From: Staphylotrichum longicolle
Taxonomy: Eukaryota; Ascomycota; Sordariomycetes; Sordariales; Chaetomiaceae
Assembly (NCBI GenBank): GCA_019096155.1
Contig: JAHCVI010000001.1
Span: 7,812,001 to 7,876,000 of the forward strand
Length of the DNA: 64,000 bases
Direction of reading: 5' to 3'
Shown here in pieces: positions 1 to 10,400 of this stretch (position 1 is the stretch's first letter; each line of letters begins with the position of its first letter). The notes beneath the pieces were generated by a model. That model saw only the letters and a program-made list of their open reading frames with translations, ran no database searches and was not told the origin of the DNA. The translations under genes and the position numbers were made by a program.

Positions 1-960
1 GACGCCCGCCGAGGAAGGGTGAGTGACCCCGCGATACCCGGCCCTCCCTTTGCTGCGGTCGGAAGCCGCCCGCCCGTGTTGCGGCATATTCGGCCAATCA
101 CGCCGTCGAGGGAGGGTTGGAGGAATTGACTGATCACGAAGCTCACTGTCGACAATAGTCTGCACCCCACTCACTATCCCTGGGTTCACCAGCAGTGGTT
201 CAAGACCTTTGACCACCAGGCGTAAGCTCATCCTCCCCGCTCGCTTGTCTGGATGTCCGGCTCACATGCGTCTCCCTGCAGTCTCCGGAGAGGTTTCCAG
301 GTCTACCGCGAAGTCTGCGCTTCGTGCCACTCGCTCAGCAGAGTGCCCTACCGCTCGTTTGTCGGCACCATCTTGACCGTTGACGAGGCCAAGGCGCTTG
401 CCGAGGAGAACGAGTACGACACCGAGCCCAACGACCAGGGCGAGATTGAGCAGCGCCCCGGCAAGCTGTCCGACTACCTCCCGGCCCCCTACAAGAACGA
501 TGAGGCCGCTCGCTTCGCCAACAACGGCGCCCTCCCGCCCGACCTCAGCCTGATCGTCAAGGCTCGTCACGGTGGCTGCGACTACATCTTCAACCTTCTG
601 ACTGGTTACCCCGAGGAGGCCCCCGCTGGCGCCAACGTCGGTGCTGGCTTGAACTTCAACCCCTACTTCCCCGGTACCGGCATCGCCATGGCCCGTGTCC
701 TGTACGATGGCCTTGTCGAGTACGAGGACGGCACCCCTGCCACTACCTCGCAGATGGCCAAGGACGTCACCGAGTTCCTCAACTGGGCCGCCGAGCCCGA
801 GATGGACGACCGGAAGCGCATGGGCATGAAGGTCCTGGTGGTCACGTCGGTTCTGTTCGCCATGAGCGTCTGGGTCAAGCGGTACAAGTGGGCGTGGCTC
901 AAGTCGAGGAAGATCGTCTACGACCCCCCCAAGACGGACAACAGCCCCCGCCGCTTCTAA
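1..960 (+). CDS. cyt1: Cytochrome c1, heme protein of respiratory complex III (5' partial)
   Basis: Passes electrons from the Rieske iron-sulfur protein to cytochrome c in the mitochondrial bc1 complex; it is anchored in the inner membrane with its heme domain in the intermembrane space. Three exons are visible: 1-18 (start outside the window), 159-221 and 282-960. Splicing joins LHPTHYPWVHQQWF to LRRGFQVYREVCASCHSL without a break. CASCH is the covalent heme site (CxxCH), and GTGIAMARVLYDG near the C-terminus lies where the family carries its axial Met. The end has the expected single helix (about MGMKVLVVTSVLFAMSVWV) followed by a basic matrix tail, WLKSRKIVYDPPK. The mitochondrial presequence is upstream of the window. 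About 252 residues are present, which fits a family member lacking its N-terminal targeting part. Identification is secure. Confidence 0.96.
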
Positions 961-1534
961 GCGACAGGCAAAGCCGGAGCACCACGAAGCTTGACCTTTC
1001 TTTGTATGTACCATATACTGCCAGCCTCCCCCGCATTCCTCAATATGGAGTAGACGAAAAGGAAGGGAAGGGAAGCCTCTCGAAGCGATGGGAGGAGCGC
1101 CGGGCGGGTAGATCCGGGTTGAGGAGTGTAAATCAAATGTGTCGGTCTCAATCTAGACGTTTTTTTTCTTGTTGTTCAGAACCATTGCTCTTCTGTGGCC
1201 TTGGAATCATAAGCCGCGACTGCGTGTGATCAACCGCGCTCACTCGTGTCGTGATGACCCCTCATTTAGACACTCAAGTCTGTTTTGAATGACGGTACAT
1301 TTTCTCCGTTTGCCTTCTTGTCACCCTCACGGCAATTTTTGATGCCCTTTCCACGGCGCAAAAGTAAACCTTCCCCGTTTGCACCCTCGACCATGCAATG
1401 ATGAGTCCCGATGACGAACCGCGCCCTTCTCTCGACATCCATGTCCCATCAATTCCATCTCGATTTCGACAACCGGAAAGCGCTTTGACTCGGCAATCCC
1501 ACCTTGACGTCCCAAACAAGCAATCCCTAGCACG
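961..1534. other. Intergenic: 3' UTR of cyt1 and promoter of the glycosylase gene
   Basis: No supportable gene. It holds T-rich stretches (around 1150) and short open frames without conserved features. It should contain the cyt1 transcript end and the upstream region of the next gene on the same strand. Confidence 0.6.
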
Positions 1535-3303
1535 ATGTCCGACTCGCCCACGTCATCGGGAGTGGCCGCCCGCGCGCCACCAGCGGCGGAAGAGCTTCTC
1601 TACGGCTTTGACATTCCTGATGAAGAGACCAGGGAATTTCTCAGGGAGATCATCGCTTCTGGCCGGGCGCCGCGGGCGGAAGTGGACGGGCTGCGAGAGC
1701 TGAGTCTTATGCGTGGCGTGGAGGAGTGGCAGATGATGTTTGAGTGCGCTGAGGCGCTGAGGAATGGGGCTGGGGGCCTGGCATGGGGTGAGAGCAGTTT
1801 GGTGCCGTTTCTTGGAGCGGTGATTGGGGGTTGTCAACCTGATGGTGATAAGCTGGGGGGTGGAAGAACAGGCGCGGCAAAGGGGAGGCGTAAAGAGAGT
1901 GCACCGAGGAAGGAGAAGTCGGGCAAAGGTGTCTCACCGTTTTGGGGGAACGCTGGAGACGGCGATGGGAACAGAGGGCTCGGGCAACAGCAACAGAGGG
2001 CCCATGTCTTGGGAATTAGGAGACAGGAAAACATGGGGCCGGCTGAGCCTGCTGCTACAAGACAGTCTGAGGGAGCCAACGGAGCCTTGGAAGGTCCCCT
2101 TGTGTCCGAACCCAAAGGGACCTCCCAGATTCCCTCGAGGCAGAAGTCGCCGAACCCGGAAACCAAACACACTCTGGCACAACCTCGACCGAGAGCCGCA
2201 GCCCTGCTCGGTTGACGTTTCCCACCAGGCCTGCATCCTCAGTTCCAGAAACCAAAAGAGACCTCGCGAGCTGTCAAGGCAACAGGCACAACGAGATCCC
2301 CTTTCTTCAGTCCATCAACCCCCGTACCCGAAACACAACCAAGGCCAGAATCAACCACGGCATCAACCAAAAAAGAGCCCGCCCACCGCGAGGCACCGTC
2401 TCCAGCCTCCCCATCCCGCCCCTCTCAGCCGACTGCTTCGGTCTGATCCAAGAAGAGCTCGCCGACGACCCATTCCGGCTGCTCATCGCCATCACCTTCC
2501 TCATCCGCACGGCGGGCAAGGCAGCGATCCCCGTGTTCCGCCAGCTGATGCAGCGTTTCCCGACTCCCGCGGCGCTCGCAGCCGCGGACCCGGCAGAGAT
2601 TTCTGCCCTGATCCACCCCCTGGGCCTGTCGGCAGTGCGGTGCGCGACTATACAAAAGTACGCCCGCCTGTGGTTGGAGAGGCCGCCGAGCAGGGAGGTG
2701 CGGTACGGAGTGAAAAACTACCCGCTTCCTGGGGATGGGCGGCATGTCAAGGCGGCCGAGGAGTTTGGGCCCGAGGACGGAGGCCGGGACGGGCCTGCTG
2801 ATGCCGTGATGGACGCGAAAGAGCGGGCGGTTGGGTGCGCCTGGGAGATTGGGCATCTCACGCAGGGCCCGTACGCGCTGGACTCGTGGCGGATCTTTTG
2901 CAGAGATGTGTTGCTGGGTCGATCGGGGCACTGGACGGGGAGGGCCGCCGCTGCCGAGTTTCAACCTGAGTGGATGCGTGTTTTGCCCCGAGACAAAGAG
3001 CTGAGGGCGTGTTTAAGGTGGATGTGGTACGTATCATTCCCTTGTCGCCTTTTTTTTCTCTGGCTGTTTTGGGAGTGGAGGTCAAGTGATGAGTGACTTT
3101 CCTCGTGGCTCAATTCTCTAGTGCCAACCAGATGGAGAGCGCAGAATGTGCAGACGTACTAATATGCTTACAGGATGCGAGAAGGTTGGGAATGGGACCC
3201 AGTGACAGGTGAGCGGGAGCCGCTTCGCGAGGACATGAGGAGAGCCGTGAATGAGGGACGAGTTGGATACGATGACAGCGGGAACCTGGTGATTTTGGAG
3301 TAG
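1535..3303 (+). CDS. MBD4-like HhH-GPD DNA glycosylase (linker frame unresolved)
   Basis: Predicted base-excision repair enzyme of the helix-hairpin-helix GPD superfamily, closest to the MBD4 glycosylase domain that removes T or U from G mismatches. The catalytic region (about 2430-3303) reads FGLIQEELADDPFRLLIAI, then FLIRTAGKAAIPVF, then LTQGPYALDSWRIFC and PRDKELRACLRWMW. The GPYALDSWRIFC segment is the hairpin plus the conserved catalytic Asp. An intron at 3027-3173 has GTACGT, a TACTAAT branch site and CAG, and joins RWMW to MREGWEWDPVTGE before the stop at 3301. The N-terminal part from Met 1535 (MSDSPTSSGVAARAPP) is in another frame. Between about 1790 and 2440 the best-looking protein sequence moves between frames, including an SPFFSP-type motif near 2300, so either an unrecognised intron or base errors lie there. 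No methyl-CpG binding domain is visible. The family call is good; the full gene model is not. Confidence 0.75.
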
Positions 3304-4053
3304 GCTACAAGACGGCTGGGCAAGATTGCTCTGCTCCCCGGATTTTCGGTATGGTTGGATTCCTCGATGTCCTGGGAGTGTATCACGAGCTCTCGACCCA
3401 AGTATAGGGGCTCAACCGGGCACGACATTTGTGAGGCTCTCCTAGTCTACCTCGTGCCAAATATGTGGCAACTAAATGAAGGTTACCGTAAGCCAGTTCT
3501 CTGTCCTTTTTAGAGAGCATTCTCAGATGTCTGGAGGTTTTGAGATTGTAAGCCGATGTGCTGAATACCCCTTTAGTCCTGGTGTGGAGGAGCAGCGTGC
3601 AAGGGCAGATCTCGAAAGATCGACAGTGACTTAGGTTGTTTTTGTCAATTCATTGTGGTTAGACTGGTGTACATTGATACCTCCCTACCTTAGTCGGTTT
3701 CTCATCTGAATGAGAGAAAAATAACACGAACACCGCGTTGAGGGAAGGTGCGTCTCCCAGCAGTGTGCCTACCTCCGTACCATTCGCCTTCTCGTCGCTT
3801 CCCCGAGAGGACACAGCTTGGAGTCTCATAACCCTTGGTAAATCCACAAACTTCAGCTTTCTTGATCCGCCAGGCTCTAGGAAGCGAGACACTCGGTCAA
3901 CCTGCAACACGCAGCTGTTGTAGGTCTCGAAGAAGAACCGATCCTCTTGATCCTCCCCTCCACTTCAATCTACCTACATTCAAGCACAAGAGACGGCTTA
4001 TAAATCCTCTCCATTGACTGCTCTGAATCTCTCAGACCTCTTCCACCGACGAC
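3304..4053. other. Intergenic with promoter of the CVNH gene
   Basis: No supportable gene. The 3' end contains a TATA-like element and a pyrimidine-rich leader just before the CVNH start codon; the rest is short unconserved open frames. Confidence 0.6.
3999..4005 (+). promoter_or_regulatory. TATA-like element of the CVNH gene
   Basis: TATAAAT lies 49 bases before the ATG at 4054 and is followed by a C/T-rich leader. Position and sequence fit a fungal TATA box, but transcription start is not known. Confidence 0.4.
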
Positions 4054-4695
4054 ATGCGTCTTCCAATTCTCACCCGGAACCTCCTCTCAACAGCCCTGGC
4101 CGTATCCGTCGCGAGCATGGCAGGCGCCGATGAAGCGCCCCATATCCAAGGCTTTGTCGAATATTGTGCGTATGTGGGCGCCAATTTGACTGATGGCCAC
4201 TGGCTGGGTGCCTTCTGCCGCAACAACATGACCTCCGTCTTCGGCTATAACTACACGTGGTAACTACGAACCTGCTACAGTACGGTGGGCAATGGGTAGA
4301 ACTGACTGGGCTTGCAACAGGATCGATTTGGATCACTGTGTGGGAAACAACGACTCGCAACTCATTGCCTATGACAAGTAAAGCTGGGTTTGCATCGTCC
4401 GCCGATGATCGTTTGCTGATTCTCTCCGTTCAGCGGAAACTACTCCACAAGCTGCCTCGACTGCGGCATCAACCACGAGAAGAAGACCCTGACTCTCACC
4501 TGCGCCTGTCAGGACTCTGACAAAGCATATGTTACTTCGTCCCTTGACCTGAGTATTTCTCCTTGCGAAACTCCGCGTATTTTCTGACCTCGTCGTTGAC
4601 CAGAGAACACAGATACCACCATCTACGATTACAACGGAAGCTCTGGCTGCTTTGGCCACCTGGGAAACAGGTCTGTTGATGACCGCCCGGAGTAG
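4054..4695 (+). CDS. Secreted cyanovirin-N homology (CVNH) domain protein
   Basis: Small predicted secreted lectin-like protein of 157 residues. Four exons fit in phase: 4054-4259, 4321-4377, 4434-4552 and 4604-4695. The first about 24 residues (MRLPILTRNLLSTALAVSVA...) are a signal peptide. The mature part has CVNH hallmarks: a FCRNNMTSV strand, then IDLDHCVGNND, then NGNYSTSCLDCGIN and LTLTCACQD, with Cys pairs at the expected places. CVNH domains of filamentous fungi and ferns often bind mannose-rich glycans; that this one does is inference. A further splice-like pair (donor at about 4771, acceptor at about 4832) lies downstream, so the 3' end could be longer in some transcripts. The nearest neighbours (glycosylase, dehydrogenase) are unrelated, so context gives no role. 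Confidence 0.82.
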
Positions 4696-5709
4696 GGAAA
4701 CGCCCCACAGAAGTCGATTCCACAGACCACGAATGGCAACGCCCGAGTGACTTGCCTATGGCCATGGGCAACTTTCAGTAAGTATGCCGACCCGCTGGCT
4801 CTTGGACTCACGCTAATGTGTCCCCAACCTTCCAGACCACGGGATATGCCACTATGATGCTTAGCTCGCTTTCCGGACAATTTCACTTTAGCAATTCAAC
4901 CTCGATCTTCATGTGGCCATGGCTAAGGGGATGTCACCGAACCAGACCAAAATGGCCAACATGTTTGGTCCATGTCTGGTCGTTGATATAGGTAGCAATG
5001 GAGGGTCAATATCAAGAATACTCTGGCCTTGAATCCCAGCTCGAGACTGGATCCGTCGGAAGACTCGGAGGGAATATCCACTCCGAGGACCTCGTGACAT
5101 TCTAATGCCCGATATCATGAAACTCTTCGCTTTTGAACTTTCCGCTTCCGCTTCTGCGCCAGTGGCACCGTTACAAGTTTTGGTATGTACTACATGAGCC
5201 TAAAACTGGTATTAAGTCTCTGGTACGTCTAAGAAAACCCGTATAGCGGTGTGTTGCGTTCTCCAGAATCGAACGGGAGGAGTAAACAGAGACAAGGGTT
5301 AGGGTAGAATATGTGGACTCGCTGTTTCCCACCGCCAGACAGCTCCCGAACAAAACTACAACCACAAACCTATTGGGAAAGTAACCCGGAACTTAAGCCG
5401 GCATTGCTGCAGTGAACATAAGAGAATGTGTTGACATTGGCTTGTGTGTTGAGACCAGTCTTGTGTGGACAAACTTTAACTACCGTGTAATTTGCGGTTC
5501 ATGTCGTCATTGACTTACACACATCTGTGGAGACATTCCACAAACACAGCAACCGCGATGTCATCACTCCCACTGGGTCGTACCTGAGCCGGTAATATAA
5601 ACCGGGGATTATAAGCCCGCCTCGGGGTTGAGAACTGTACCTTCCAAGTCACCAAATTTAGCTTCTAGTTCTCTTAGAAACATTCCACCACATCTTCCAG
5701 ATAGCCAAC
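4696..5709. other. Intergenic, about 1 kb, no gene seen
   Basis: Lower in GC than the flanking genes and without a conserved reading frame. It may include an alternative 3' end of the CVNH gene (4696-4850). The last 120 bases hold the SDR promoter. Confidence 0.55.
5595..5615 (+). promoter_or_regulatory. Paired TATA-like elements before the SDR gene
   Basis: ATATAAA (5595) and TTATAAG (5609) sit about 95-115 bases before the SDR start codon, with C/T-rich leader following. Sequence-based guess only. Confidence 0.35.
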
Positions 5710-6787
5710 ATGTCGTCCAAACCCCAGTTCGAGAGTGGTAAGCAACCAATGGCTCCCCATGCATGTACAATGCATACTCAGCGACAATCACAGGCCACGA
5801 GATCCCGGTCTCAAGCCAAGAGGTCCCAGGCCTGGAGAGTAACATGCCCAACCCGAAGCCGCTGTACGACGAGATCCCGACCGATGATGGCAAAAGCCAG
5901 AAGTACAAGGCCGCCGGGAAGCTCAAGGGCAAGAACGCCATCATCACAGGCGGCGACTCCGGCATTGGGCGTGCAACTGCCGTTTTGTTTGCCATGGAGG
6001 GCGCCAACTCCCTGATTGCCTATCTCCCAGAGGAAGAAGAGGATGCCCAGGAGACCAAGAAGCTGGTGGAGCAATACGGACAGCAATGCCATCTGGTACC
6101 CACGGACCTGAAGGACCAGGCAAACTGCAAGAAGGTGGTCGACGAGGCTGTCAAGGCGTTCAACGGGAAAATCGATATCCTGTTCAACAACGCGGCATAC
6201 CAGATGGTCGTAGAAGACATCAAGGACCTCCCCGAGTAAGCCCCTTGCCATTCGCAACGACATCCTGCGTTCGGAGGTCGCTGACATTAAGGACAGGGAC
6301 CAGTGGTTGCATACCTTCAACACCAATATCCACCCCTATTTCTTCATGGCCAAGTACGCGCTGCCACACATGAAGCGGGGCGGCACCATCATCAACAATG
6401 CCAGCATCAACGCATACATCGGCCGGCCCGACCTCCTCGACTACACGTCAACGAAGGGCGCTATTGTATCCTTCACGCGAGGCTTGAGCAACCAACAGGT
6501 TGGTAAAGGCATCCGGGTCAACGCGATTGCACCGGGTCCGGTCTGGACACCCCTGATTCCCTCGACCATGCCGGAAAAGGCACAGAAGCAGTTTACCGCT
6601 CCCATCGGCCGGCCATGCCGTATGTCTTCCTCTCCAGTGCATTCTCTTTTTGTACTCACGTGCTGACACGCGGTGATTAGAACCAAGCGAGATCGCAAGC
6701 TGTGTCGTCTTTTTGGCTTCACCGGACAGCTCGTCCATCAGCGGACAGACGATACACTGCAATGGCGGCAGCGTTGTCAGTGGTTAA
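5710..6787 (+). CDS. Short-chain dehydrogenase/reductase (classical, extended N-terminus)
   Basis: NAD(P)-dependent oxidoreductase of 299 residues, probably cytosolic; substrate unknown. Four exons fit in phase: 5710-5737, 5794-6235, 6297-6619 and 6681-6787. The Rossmann fold shows ITGGDSGIGRA (cofactor loop, near residue 60), NNAA after strand 4, NNASINAY with the active-site Ser region, YTSTK (Tyr and Lys, near 205-209) and NAIAPGPVWTPL. The N-terminal extension with PNPKPLYDEIPTDDG before the fold is typical of the bacterial YhdF/YhxC-like subgroup and its fungal relatives, often linked to stress or sporulation. The C-terminus SISGQTIHCNGGS is the usual SDR end. All introns have GTAAG- or GTATG-type donors and clear CAG/TAG acceptors. 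No frame damage. Confidence 0.9.
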
Positions 6788-7433
6788 GACATGCCAGGGC
6801 TGACGGTGGCGGAATTGAAGCATGCAGGGAGGGGGGGCAAAGTTGCAGAAAGAAGCATTGGCACTTGCTAATAGCGTCGTTGTAAGCCTGGAGTAAGACC
6901 GTGCGGTAATGCTTGGCACCTTTATCGGCACGGTGTGGTGTTCGGCAGGCAGGAAGCGGCTCCGGAAAACAATGACTGTCAATGAGAGTCCATGATGCCC
7001 GGCAACAGAAGCGTATGCCGCTGATGTTGCTGCAACGTAGTACAATTGAAGTCAGACAAAGACCCAGGCACATACTTTGTCGCGTGCACAAACGGTCCAC
7101 ATACAGGAGCACTTCCGGTGTCCGATGATTCCTTGCTTCCGAGTCGTGAACACCGCGAATCCCTGGCGGTCTAGACTCGCACTGTTCTTCGCACTTTGAC
7201 GCCTTCCTCTTGCTTCGACCGACTTTTGTTTTTGAACTTTTAGACACTGCATTTTCAGCTTCAATTGTCCTTCAGCCACCTCAGCAAGAGTTAGTCTGCG
7301 ATGCACGAAGGGAGGATATCGGAGCCATCACCACTTATACGACCCTGACAAACGGGTCCTCCTTCTCTTCCGCCGCTCAACCACTGCCAAGACGAGTGTT
7401 CTTGAACAAGAACAGGCGCTCACAACATCAACG
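6788..7433. other. Intergenic: promoter of the ABC transporter gene
   Basis: No supportable gene on either strand. The last 230 bases before 7434 are C/T-rich, as in fungal leaders. Confidence 0.55.
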
Positions 7434-10400
7434 ATGCCGGATCCCGATCTTGTCCACCAGCTTACCGGCCTCGCTGCAGCGGTCCTGGTAGCCTTGCTAA
7501 CTGTGCCTGCACTCGGCTACGCCAGCAGGATCAAACGTCTCGGCGGAGGGTACATTCGGCTTGGTGACGACAGCGACAACTATCAAGATCGAGACGGTAT
7601 CGCCACCGAGGACTCGATCCGCGCCTTCACAGACACCCGGCCCAGGGTAGCCGTCTGGCTCGGCACGGTCATCGGCCTGGGCTCATCTATTGCCGCAAGA
7701 GGCGTGGCTTGGAAGGACACCGAGCACACTCGCGTGTTTACCGAGCTGGTGGCATGGGCAGAGCCAGCATGCTGGGTGAGACACTCCCGTCTGCCACTGC
7801 AATAAACACGCGGCTAATCATTGTCCGCAGGTCTTCTTGTGCCTGCAGTGCGCATTGCTCCCTCCCAAGGATCGACATGCAGCGAAGTTCCGTCTGACCG
7901 TCTTTGGCTTGGCGTCATCGCTCCTGGTTGCTGTTTCTGTCGCCGTTCGCCATGGCTATGAGGGGCTTGCCTTGATATTCGGCCCAGGGAAAGACACAGC
8001 AGCTCTGGTCCTGGGTCTGCTCTATCTACTTCAACTGGCCGCCGCTGTATTTACAGCCTGTGCCTTCGCAGCATTTCCGCGCCGTCCAGATATTTTTGAC
8101 AAAACTGGGCTCGTGGACCAGCAGCACACCCTGTCGCTCCTCTCCAGGTTCTCCTTTTCTTGGAACCGGGCATATTCAATGTCACCAAGGAGCCAGATGG
8201 AGATCAGGACATTCCCAATCTTGACTTTGTCACGCGATCACGGTACCTCGAGTCCAAGTTCCTTGAAAAGGGCGCTACTGGCCCCCTCTGGAAACAACTC
8301 ATTAAAGCTCATGCTGGTGAGCTCGCACTGCAGTGGTTTCTTACTTTGATCATCGCCCTCCTCTCTTTGTTTCCACAGGTTGTTCTTTACAACTTCCTGT
8401 CGAGGATTGAGCGGAGCCGGGATCGCTCGTCCGCAGACCCGACCGTCTTCATCTGGGTTTTTGGTTTGCTGCTGAGCCAGATCCTTCAGGTCGGCGTCAA
8501 CAACTGGCTCAAGTGGATCACTGCCAGCCGGCTCGAGATTCCGGTAAGCTCGTTGTTACAGTCACTGGTGTTCTCCAAGGCTCTCAAGCAGTTCGAGACT
8601 GCACCTCCAGGCCAGAATGTCGATAAGAGTAGCACCTCTGGCGCTCAGGACGGGTCCAAGGATGCCACTGCGAAGAGCGGGGAGCAACCTGGCAAGCCGA
8701 AAGGCAAGGCACCCGAGACTCGACAGTCGGTGATCAACCACATGAAGCTTGACAGGTATGCCTCCGGAACTTAACGTTTGCACGCCCCCCGTTCTGACAT
8801 TCCCAGTGGTCGCGTCACCATCTTCTGCACCTATAACAACAACTTCCCCATGGCCATCTTCAAGCTTATTCTTGCCGGCGGCTTCGCCGTTAGTCTGATG
8901 GGCTGGATGCCTGTCTTGTGCGGTCTCGGTGCCGGTTCCCTCATGGTCCCTCTGAGCTCGTTGCTGTCTCGAAGGTACACCTCACTGCATTTCGGCCTCA
9001 TGAAGTACCGCGATGGCAAAGCCCATCTCTTGACCGAGGCCTTGCAAGGCATGCGTCAAATCAGATACTCGGCTCTCGAGCAGCACTGGGAGAATAAGAT
9101 TCTCGCATCCCGCAACGAGGAACTCAGGCAGTACTGGAAAGTTGCGCTTTGGCAATGTCTTGTTGTCTTTATCGTCAACCTTGGTCCCCTGCTCCTCGCA
9201 AGCGTTACGTTTTTTATTTACGTCTGGCAGAATGGGACGCACATTCGAGCATCCATCATCTTCACGTCCCTCGGCCTGTTTGACCAACTCGACGAGGCCG
9301 TGGCACTGCTACCCCTTCTTCAAATGTACTTGCTCGAGGCATGGACCAGCGCCGTGAGACTGGAGAAGTACTTCAACCAGACAGACAAGGAGCCCGTGTC
9401 AGAACCGGAACACGCCATTGCCCTTGACAATGCCACAGTGGCGTGGCCGAGAATTGAGGATGCCGATATTCCTCAAGGAGGGGCGCAGGAGCAACGGGAA
9501 GCCCATCCGATGCTCCGAGACGCAACCCTCGATTTTCCCATTGGCAAGTTCAGCGTCATTACAGGAAAGACGGGCTCAGGGAAGAGTCTCCTGCTCGCGG
9601 CACTCCTCGGTGAGGTTAAGCTCCTGTCAGGTACGATTCGCATGCAGCCGCTGCCCGACTTTGACGACAATGCCGAGGTCATCCCGCCGTCTGAATGGAT
9701 CATCTCCCCGTTAACCGCATTCGTCTCCCAAACACCCTGGATTGAAGGCGGCACTGTAAAGGAGAACATCATTTTCGGTCTTCCCTTTGTCCCGGACCGT
9801 TACCGCAAGGTCCTGGCGGCGTGCGCTCTTGAGAAGGATATTGAGCTCCTAGTCGATGGCGACGAGACAGAAGTTGGGCCGAAGGGCGTGACTCTCTCCG
9901 GCGGGCAGCGTTGGCGCGTAGCTCTCGCTCGCGCCTTGTACTCTCGTGCCGGCATTCGTACTCGACGACGTTCTCAGCGCGGTGGACGCCCATGTCGGCA
10001 GGCTGATCGTTGAGGAAGCCCTCACCGGGGAGCTCGCTCAGGGCGGACCCGGATTCTGGCCACGCACCATGCCGAGTTGGTTTTGCCGCATGCTAGCTAC
10101 CTGGTCCGTCTGAACAGCGGCGAAGTTGAGTCAGCCGAACGCATTACCCCGTCAATCATAAGGACTGCTGTGCCATCGGTCCCAGCAGCAGAAACATTGG
10201 AAGACGCCCAGAACGGCCAAGTTGCTCCAGCTGCGACGAAAAAGACCAAGAACGAGGAGGAGCAGAGGGAGAGTGGGCGTGTCAAGTGGAAGGTCTACAA
10301 GGCTTATTACAAGGCCAGCGGCGGTGCGCTACCCTGGCTTGCTGGAGTAGCGATCCTCCTCCTCGGCCACTTCCTGACTGTTGCCCGGACGTGGAGTTTA

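Noticed and set aside
5255..5290. Sequence resembling a tRNA T-arm on the minus strand
   Set aside because: The T-loop-like CGTTCGATTC is present, but no matching A box or cloverleaf could be drawn upstream.
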